A stretch of 64,000 nucleotides of DNA from Candidula unifasciata. Lineage: Eukaryota; Mollusca; Gastropoda; Stylommatophora; Geomitridae. A program made the translations under genes and the position numbers. The stretch covers positions 149,782 to 213,781 of the forward strand of contig CAJHNH020000721.1 in NCBI GenBank assembly GCA_905116865.2, read 5' to 3'. Positions within the stretch are counted from its first letter, which is position 1. Every line of letters begins with the position of its first letter. Below, one piece after another: positions 57,135-64,000 of the stretch. The notes beneath the pieces are model-generated. The model saw only the letters and a program-made list of their open reading frames with translations, was not told the DNA's origin and did not search any database.

Positions 57135-57280
57135 GACCAGTTCGACTATGGCACTGTGGAGGGCTCGCAGACCGAAACGTTCTTCAACCACACACAGATG
57201 ACACACTACTCCCGGATGTGGGCTTACATGTCAGTGCTATCTCCCAAGTCTATGTCCAGGACCACTGAGATCGGGTTTGA
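57135..57280 (+). CDS. iGluR exon 11: S2 ligand-binding segment
   Basis: The exon is 146 nt, 48 codons plus GA, which with A of exon 12 gives Glu; flanked by ccccggcag and gtaagt. The peptide includes DQFDYGTVEGSQTETFFNHT and YSRMWAYM, matching the 'eYGav..G.T..FF....i..y.kMW.fM' block. The Thr aligned with the glutamate gamma-carboxylate contact of kainate receptors is present, within SQT. Confidence 0.97.
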
Positions 57281-57464
57281 GTAAGTGCATTCTTCTCAAC
57301 TTCTAGCCCGAAATAGCAAGATTGCTGCATCAAATATGAACTGGCTTTATCGTAACATTATGTTGGCACCTTTCTGTTTTTCCAAGTAATAGTCAGTTAG
57401 TAAGTTAGTTTAATCGACAGATTATCCTCACTGCACATCGGACAATTCCATAAGCGCTCGGATC

Positions 57465-57960
57465 CCACCTTCAGTATATCAGCGTGTGGCGACTAACACC
57501 AGTTCTGTGTTGGCTTACTATACTTCTTTGGCTACCTGTATAGTGTTCATGTTTGGCGACACCTCTTTTGAACTGAAGTTCCTGTAGTCTTTTGAGAGTT
57601 GCCGATTCAACGTCTTCTCGTTTCGCTCTCTGAGAGTATTGAGAATGTCGGCCCGTTCCATTGCTTTTCCTGTACCTACGGTGGCCCTGCCAACAAGCCA
57701 ATCCGCTCGTTTCTTCCCTATTACTCCAGAGTATCCTGGCACAAAAATGAAGCTGATTCCTATGAGACGAGATTTCCTCAACGACTCCAGCCATTTTCTT
57801 CGAATTAATTCTGTCTCTTTCTTTTTAATCATGCTCAGGAAATCACTTAGAAAGCAGGTAAGGGGAAAATGCGGTGTCTCCAGCCACATCACTGCATTTG
57901 TCCAAAAAATAGTGCTATACTGTGCTATAGGGAGGCAAGAGAATCCCACCCAGTAGCGAT
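57465..57960 (-). pseudogene. LINE RNase H-like remnant
   Basis: Minus-strand frame with IGISFIFVPGYSGVIGKKRA, DWLVGRATVGTGKAMERADI and LNTLRERNEK. 'PGYSGVIGKKRADWL' matches the 'pgHsGv.GNE.AD.lA' block of the RNase H domain that follows RT in I-group LINEs. Upstream and downstream context is broken. It lies in iGluR intron 11, antisense to the gene. Confidence 0.78.
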
Positions 57961-58039
57961 GACCTGTCTGACTAGTGAGACCTGCTCACGTGAAAAGGAA
58001 TCTCTTTTACGATTTGAGCTAGCAATTTCAGAACCATTG

Positions 58040-58252
58040 TTCCCATCATATGTAGTTCATCATATGTAGTCCATCATATGTAGTCCATCATATGTAGTCC
58101 ATCATATGTAGTCCATCATATGTAGCCCATCATATGTAGTCCATCATATGTAGCCCATCATGTGTAGCCCATCATGTGTAGTCCATCATATGTAGTCCAT
58201 CATATGTAGTCCATCATATGTAGTCCATCATATGTAGTCCATCATATGTAGT
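58040..58252 (+). repeat. 14-bp minisatellite
   Basis: About fifteen units of CATCATATGTAGTC (with GCCCATCATGTGTA variants). Confidence 0.96.
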
Positions 58253-58802
58253 TAATTTACCTCTCCTAGCTCTTAAAATGTATGCAGTCTCTTCCCCCTC
58301 CTTGTTTCGACGTTTCCTTCCATGATTTTCCCCTCCATTCATAGCACGAAGAGCGGGCAGTATTGTAGAGACCATGTCTTGATCACGAATCATGATTCCT
58401 CTGTCTTCTAGCCTTGATTACTCCAAAGGAAAGGTAACACCAACAAATTTAGAAAAGCATGCCGATGAAGCTGCCAGATCAGAAGATCCGTGATCAGTCT
58501 TTGCCCTCTGTCAGATCTCCACTCACTGTCAGATGCAAAACAAGGCTAAGGGCATGGTCTGCCCTGCCATAACGTAAGGTTTTCAAATTCCATTTCCTCT
58601 TTCTAGGATAAGGCTAGCATAATTTACAATGCACTCCTCCTGTTGAAGTCATTGACGCAAGTGGGATGTCACTTTGATATGTGCCGCTAGCATGAAATAG
58701 CAAGTTGATTTTTACTAGAAATACGAAATTGTATTCTTTAAATATCAGATTGATAGTCCATTGCATTTCACATAACTTCAATGCAAAACAAAACATAGTC
58801 CC
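58253..58802. other. iGluR intron 11, unassigned part
   Basis: No recognised element before the foldback unit. Confidence 0.5.
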
Positions 58803-59611
58803 TTAACTCTTTGAGTCCCAGGGGGTTTAGCATTACAGGCCCAATGGGTAGTAAAGAGAGACTAAATCGACACATCATGCGTTAGTAGTGGGCTAGCGTA
58901 ATAGAGCGCGTATTTCGATTAAGCCTCCTTCTTTATCCTTAGTAAAAGATGGCGGCCAAAAGTGATTGGTTTCTCTAGGAGGCTGTTCTTTATCCTAAGC
59001 AAATATCGATCGGGCAGCCTCCCTCTTTATCCTTAGTAAATATCGATCGGGAGGCTGATGACAGCACAAGTGATTGGTTTTAGGGAAAGGTATAGGAAAT
59101 CGATACTTTGTAGGCGCATTATTATCTTCATAACTGCAGGTGACAGGTGGCGTTAAACAAATGGTGAGGTCAGGAACACTATTCAGGTGAGCAGCGGGGC
59201 AAGCGGGGCAGGGGCGACAGGGCGACTAAAAGAGTTTGTGCAGGCTTATGGGTTCTGTAATAGACAAAATTAGGAGTGGTTGGTTAGCGGGAGATATATA
59301 TATGTTACAACAAGTTGGGTGATATGAAAAGAGACTTATAGGTGGCAGTTAAAAGCAGCAGAGGGGAGCCGTTTTAGACTTGCGATAAAGAAACCTAGGA
59401 AGGCTGCGTGATGACCGGGGATATATTAGAAAGGGCGGCTCTGGCGCCGGCATTATCATCATCTGTGTCATGGGAGCGAAGGTCGATCGCTCAGAATGTA
59501 TAATATTTAAAGGTGCTGATTGGTTAGCTGGGTTTCAGTAGTCAGGATATTGACCGCTCAAGGAGTGTTTGAGTTAAAATAAAAACAAAATGGTAATTTA
59601 TAGCAAAACGG
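58803..59611 (+). repeat. Left inverted arm of the foldback element
   Basis: Landmarks in order: GGCTAGCGTAATAGAGCGCG, TTTATCCTTAGTAAAAGATG, TATCGATCGGGAGGCTGATG, AACTGCAGGTGACAGGTGGC, AGCGGGGCAAGCGGGGCAGG, GATGACCGGGGATATATTAG and GACCGCTCAAGGAGTGTTTG. Each has its reverse complement in 61986-63283. Confidence 0.95.
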
Positions 59612-60170
59612 CGACCCTTGTGACATATTAAGAAGGCCGACCGCTCATGAAGGGTTTGAGTTGAAGTAAAACGGGGACTTTATGGCGAAACGGCGACTTT
59701 TGTTTCATAGCAACGAATGCCAACCGATCATTGAGGGTTCGAGTTGAAGTAAAAATAGGAATTTATGGCAAAATGGCGACTTTTATGGCAATGGTAAGGA
59801 AGGCCGGCCGCGCAAAAAGGTTTTAGGCTGTAGTAACGACGGGTGGCAGGTGTCTTGTCATAGTGTGGATATTGATAGGTTAGGGAGGGTTTAGGTTGTA
59901 GAGAAAAACGAAAACGGTAACAAAAGAGCGGCCGTTGTGATATTATAATGGAGCCTGGGTGCTCAGTGGTAGTTTAAGTTGTAGGGGAAAAAATAGCAAA
60001 AGGACGACCGGTGTGTCAAAGTGTCAGGTTCTGGCCATACAGATATGGTTGAGCTACAGTAAAAAAGGAGTACTGTTGTGTCATATTGTTAGATATCACC
60101 GTTCATGGAGGGATTATGTTGTAGGTCAGAGCGGCGCCACCAGGCGACAAGGGGGAGCTGATGCAATTTT
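59540..60170 (+). repeat. ~90-bp degenerate tandem repeats, left centre of the foldback
   Basis: Six to seven units. Each has a GACCGCTCA.GAGGG-like block, then TTTGAGTTGAAGTAAAA, and GGCGAC.TTTGT. Starts near 59546, 59638, 59730 and 59808, decaying afterwards. Confidence 0.8.
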
Positions 60171-60199
60171 AGGTACCAAAAAGGCGCTATGTCTTTCTC

Positions 60200-60600
60200 G
60201 ACGGACAACGTAAAGGACTCACGAGACGTCGCATGTCTTTCACGGGTCTTGACAAGGCGATAACTGAGGACGCCGGGTAACCCGATCACTATCCTTGGCT
60301 CACAAAAGTCACCCGATGTTTTTTCTTCACAGGACACCATATGCCACGGAAGAGACAGAGCATATCTTTCACTGGTCTCAACAAGTCGTCACCTAAGGTT
60401 CCTATTAAGTAGCTAACTATCCTTCTGACACAGCAAATCACTCGATGGTTTTCGCTACGGGACACCTCAAAGCACGCAAGAGACAGAGCATGTCTTTCAC
60501 TGGTATTGTCAAGGCAGTCGCCGACGGTTCTTAGTAAGTAGTGCACTGCCCTTGGGACCCAGCAATCACCCGATATTTTTCTTGACGAGACATCTTAGGT
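60200..60600 (+). repeat. ~128-bp tandem repeats, centre of the foldback
   Basis: Three copies with GCATGTCTTTCACGGGTCTT (60230), GCATATCTTTCACTGGTCTC (60360) and GCATGTCTTTCACTGGTATT (60488), each followed by CACCCGATGTTTTT- or CACTCGATGGTTTT-like sequence. Related fragments recur near 61010. Confidence 0.85.
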
Positions 60601-61039
60601 CACTTAAGTCTTCCTCATTGCTTCCGGCGTTGTCAGCGTCCTCGTTGTCGTCTTCCTTGTTGACTTCGGCTGGTCGTCGTCTTCGGCGTCATCGTCGCCT
60701 TTAATGTCGTCTTCGTCGTCGACTGCATAACCCAAGGTTTTTACTAACTGTCCCGGATGCCTCGGACACAATGCGACTTTAGGAAAACATGAGACTCGTC
60801 GTCTTTGCTGTTGTCTTCCTCCAAATTTGCTCGTCTTCGGCGGTGTCGGCGCGTCGTAGGTCAACGTTAGTCACTCGTTCACTAACCTCTCTTGGTAAAC
60901 CAATAATTACCATTGGTACTATGCGAGTCGCTAAGATGTCTTTTCTGTTGGGGAAACACTTGATGTCGTGGTATTTGATACATCTTGAATCACACAAAGT
61001 ATGACACTCATCTTTCACCAGCTGTCCCTGACGACTCGG

Positions 61040-61330
61040 ACACACAGTGGCTTTCAGAAAACACAGGGCAGCTTTTAGAAACCAGAAGGCTACTTCAAGA
61101 ACCCAGAGGGCATCTTTCTAGAAACCAGAAGGAGACTTTAGAAACCAAGAGGGCTACTTTTTAAAAACCCGAGGGTGATGTGGAGAAAATAAGAGACAAC
61201 GGTTAGAAACAAGACGGCGCCTTTTACGAAATATAAGATGATTTTGACGAAGCATGAGGCAACTTTTTATTCAACATAAGGCTCCTTTTAAGAAACACAA
61301 GACGACTTTTATCGAATACGAAAACCAGAC
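61040..61330 (+). repeat. ~30-bp degenerate repeats, right centre of the foldback
   Basis: Units such as TTTAGAAACCAGAAGGCTAC and TTTAAGAAACACAAGACGAC repeat eight to ten times with heavy drift. Confidence 0.75.
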
Positions 61331-61985
61331 TGTGACAAAATTATCGCTATTTTTGCTAACATGTTTTGTTTCACTGGGTATATCAAAGGGCTTCAAATCA
61401 GTCCCACTTTTCTTGACACGCGTTAAATCGATCAATATTTTTTTTAAAATCACTTGACCACTTTAAGAGGCGCAATGTCTTTTCCTTCTACTGTATTTGT
61501 ACAAAACCCAGATAACCAATTAGTCGCCCTCGATGCTAGATGTCCAATCCTATTACCTGGATCGTCTACCAGATTGTGTTACAGGAAAGGTTGTCTTACT
61601 GTAAACAGACAAAGCTTTTCGAGGGTTCTTCAAGAAGGCTGTCGTCTCCGGCTAATAAACAACGCGTCCCACTGACGAACTGGCCATCGAAGTTGTTTCC
61701 TATAGTCGCCTCCAGGGTGGTACCATACATGACTGTGCGAATTTTAATAAAGTGAAAGGGACGATTTAGAAAAACAGAAGGGGCAACTATCTGTTTCCTC
61801 CGAGCGTCTCCAAGAGGCGCCTTGAGTTCTTTACACGTACAAGTTTTATCAACTAGCTGTCACAGAAGCTATCCTACAAACTATTTGTCCCTTCTGAAGG
61901 CTGTCTCTTCGACGGTTGTCAACGGACTGTCCGACCTACTAGCTCTCTATTTTGAGACGGGTCGCAGGGGCTGTGCCCCAACCAG

Positions 61986-63283
61986 CCGTTTTGCTATAAA
62001 TTACCATTTTGTTTTTTTTTATTTTAACTCAAACACTCCTTGAGCGGTCAATATCCAATAATATGTCACAACGATCGCCCCTTTGTTAAAGTTTTCCTTT
62101 TTACTAAAACTTAAACTATCAACATCTAACAGTATGACAAGCCGCCCACCCTTCTATTGTACGTTCTCCTTTTTACTATAGCTCAAATCATCCCTGAGCA
62201 GTCGACCTTCGCTCCCATGACACAGATGATGATGCTGATGATGGCGCTCAAGTCGCCCTTCAGCATATATCCCCGGTCATCAAGCCACCTTTCTAGGTTT
62301 CTTTATCTAAACCCTTAAACGCCCCCTCCCCCGCTGCCGGTTGTCACTGCTGCCTATGTCTATTTTCGTATCCCCTAACTTGTTTCGTTTTATAACATAT
62401 ATATCCCCCGCTAACAACCCACTCCTAATTTTTTTTGGGTGTCTATTACAGAACCCCTAAACCAACACCAACCGTTTTAGTCGCCCTGTCGCCTTGGGTC
62501 CCTTGCCCCGCCCGCCCCGCTGCTCACCGATGTCAGATAAGCCCCTACTCTTCTGCCCTTAACACTATGACAAGACAGCTACCCTTCTGTCGTATGTCCT
62601 CTTTTTTACTACAGCTCAAACTATCCCTTGGATACCATGACACAGATGATGATGATGGCGCTCGAGTCGCCCTTTCTAATATATCCCCGGTCATCACGCC
62701 GCCTTCCTAGATTTCTTTATCGCAAGTCTAAAACGGCTCCCTTCTGCCGCTTTTAACTGCCACCTATAAGTCTCTTTCCATATCCCCTAACTTGTTGTAA
62801 CATATATATATCCCCCGCTAACCAACCACTCCTAATTTTGTCTATTACAGAACCCATAAGCCTGCACCAACTCTGTTAGTCGCCCTGTCGCCCCTGCCCC
62901 GCTTGCCCCGCTGGTCAACTGAATAGTGTTCCTGACCTCACCATTTATATAACGCCACCTGCAGTTATGAAGATAATAATGCACCTACATAGTATCGATT
63001 TCCTATACCTTTCCCTAAAACCAATCACTTGTGCTGTCATCAGCCTCCCGATCGATATTTACTAAGGATAAAGAGGGAGGCTGCCCGATCGATATTTACT
63101 AAGGATAAAGAACAGTCTCCTAGAGAAATCAATCACTTTTGGCCGCCATCTTTTACTAAGGATAAAGAAGGAGGCCTAATCGAAATACGCGCTCTATTAC
63201 GCTAGCCCACTACTTGCGTTCATTGGGCTTCTAGGTAAGAACCTATGAAGGTATGATGCGTTCCCTCGGACTTAAAGAGTTAA
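61986..63283 (-). repeat. Right inverted arm of the foldback element, with internal duplication
   Basis: Reverse complement of the left arm, but longer because a segment of about 340 bp is present twice (about 62190-62530 and 62630-62930). Both copies contain TATATCCCCGGTCATCA, GGTTTCTTTAT/GATTTCTTTAT and CGCCCTGTCGCC. The outer copy is closer to the left arm. Confidence 0.93.
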
Positions 63284-63337
63284 CATTCATTTCCTCGCTA
63301 GAATTGATCTTTCTTTTTCTCTGTCCATCTGGGAGCC

Positions 63338-63612
63338 ACCTTGGTGTAGCAGCTAGACGATCGCCTGCGTATCCGCAAGTCATGGGTTCAAGTCTTGATG
63401 GGATAGAGCTGGAATGTTTCAAAAATGACCTTGGTTCCCAAATTGCACAAATTTAAATGGGTACCAAGTAAAAGTCCTGGAAAGCAAAGGCGAGCGGCGT
63501 GATGCTTACCTCATCCCCCTCTAAGTGCCGATTGGTCTGTAAAATATAGGTCTAGCTCTCTGTGGCCAAAACACCTTAAGGAGTTGAAGATGGTCCTTTA
63601 CTTTTTTTTTAA
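63338..63612 (+). repeat. SINE family C copy (+), 70 bp before exon 12
   Basis: The head GCCACCTTGGTGTAGCAGCT with CATGGGTTCAAGTCTTGATG (box B-like), then GACCTTGGTTCCCAAATT, GGTACCAAGTAAAAGTCCTG, AAAGGCGAGCGGCGTGATGC, TGCCGATTGGTCTGTAAAAT and the tail GATGGTCCTTTAC followed by a T-run. Confidence 0.88.
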
Positions 63613-63679
63613 ATTAACTTGTTTTTTGCCCATCTTACCGAAAGATACAGAAGTCATGTATTTCCTCCATTCCTTTCAG

Positions 63680-63892
63680 ACGTGTTAAGAAAGGAAGATA
63701 CGCTTTTATTTGGGACTCGCCGACTATTCGCTACAAGATAAGCAATGATTGTTCCCTCATGGAAATAGGCTCGCCCTTTGACCTCAAGGGTTATGGATTT
63801 GCTCATCAGAAAAACGCGCCATACGGGGATAAGTTATCATGGGCGTTGCTGAAACTGCAGGACGATGGGGTTCTATACAGGTTGGAGAGGAA
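63680..63892 (+). CDS. iGluR exon 12: S2 end (open at 3' side)
   Basis: The exon is 213 nt: one base completing Glu, 70 codons, then AA left over; between cctttcag and gtgagt. It encodes RVKKGRYAFIWDSPTIRY, then C-S-L and GYGFAHQKNAPYGDKLSWAL, and LQDDGVLYRLERK. This is the classical end of S2 ('KGYGv....sPyrd.it.ail.LqE.G.l...k.kWW'). The acidic agonist contact is Asp preceded by Trp (63711-63716). The following exon, expected to begin with WW and lead to M4, lies beyond the window. Confidence 0.98.
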
Positions 63893-64000
63893 GTGAGTAC
63901 ATCTCCGTTGTTTTTGTACAGGTGCACGCCTTTGTATTTTCTTCTCTGTTTCTTGTTTCTTCTGCTTCTTTCTCTTTCCCTCTTTTACCGCTTATGGTGT

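Larger units (their letters stand above)
58803..63283. mobile_element. 4.48-kb foldback element with piggyBac-type TTAA ends
   Basis: TTAA at 58803-58806 and 63280-63283 bound the unit. The ends are TTAACTCTTTGAGTCC and (reverse complement) TTAACTCTTTAAGTCC. Long inverted arms run 58803-59611 (left, 809 bp) and 61986-63283 (right, 1298 bp), for example GTAGTGGGCTAGCGTAATAG on one strand and its complement at the other end. The ~2.4-kb centre is made of diverged tandem repeats. No DDE transposase or other gene can be seen, so it is non-autonomous. Terminal motif and TTAA target point to piggyBac; long, internally repetitive arms are a foldback feature. It occupies most of iGluR intron 11. Confidence 0.88.

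Noticed and set aside
57471..57949. A possible host gene on the minus strand in intron 11
   Set aside because: The PGYSGVIGKKRADWL block identifies it as a LINE RNase H remnant.
59959..61045. Several 60-90 codon frames in the centre of the foldback as a possible transposase
   Set aside because: None shows a DDE/DDD block or zinc-binding motif of piggyBac transposases. They lie on diverged tandem repeats.

Overview
The window is a stretch of metazoan nuclear DNA that is mostly introns and repeats. The best guess for the host is a mollusc, probably a gastropod. The reasons are the intron-rich glutamate receptor gene, tRNA-derived SINEs, an RTE-type LINE with a tetranucleotide tail, a Helitron, SPIN-like hAT MITEs and very abundant microsatellites and minisatellites. 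This host call is inference; no species marker is visible.

The one host gene I can support is an ionotropic glutamate receptor (iGluR) subunit on the + strand. Twelve consecutive exons lie between 24081 and 63892. All have GT-AG borders, and every junction keeps the reading frame, giving about 602 codons. They encode the second part of the amino-terminal domain (exons 1-5), the S1 half of the ligand-binding domain (exons 5-8), M1 and the pore loop (exon 9), M3 (exon 10) and the S2 half (exons 11-12). The 5' exons (signal peptide, first ATD lobe) and the 3' exons (M4, tail) were not found and are probably outside the window. The overall scheme is AMPA/kainate/delta-like. Unusual points are a genome-encoded Arg at the Q/R pore site, Trp-Asp at the agonist-contacting position in S2, and Ile in place of the last Ser before YTANLAAF.

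Layout. 1-8.9 kb: a 409-bp inverted-repeat MITE, minisatellites, SINEs and a LINE remnant. 8.9-10.66 kb: a 50-bp tandem array. 10.66-17.65 kb: an old I/Jockey-like LINE with EN, RT and RNase H pieces, split by a nearly intact 3.2-kb RTE LINE (11949-15179) with exact 11-bp target-site duplications. 19-22.1 kb: a SINE, a short piggyBac-type MITE and a 2-kb non-autonomous Helitron. 24.1-34.4 kb: iGluR exons 1 and 2, separated by an intron holding a SPIN-like MITE, a 4.1-kb 46/47-bp array bounded by an 11-bp direct repeat, a 25-bp array and a trinucleotide array. 39.6-57.3 kb: exons 3-11 among SINEs and microsatellites. 57.3-63.7 kb: intron 11, dominated by a 4.48-kb foldback element with piggyBac-style TTAA ends, followed by exon 12.

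The most notable structures are the TTAA-flanked foldback element and the 46/47-bp array that looks like a mobile unit. Several splice signals also appear to be built from repeats: exon 5's acceptor from a minisatellite, and exon 6's branch-point region from a SINE tail. No transposase, helicase or other autonomous DNA-transposon gene is visible, so these elements would depend on enzymes supplied elsewhere.
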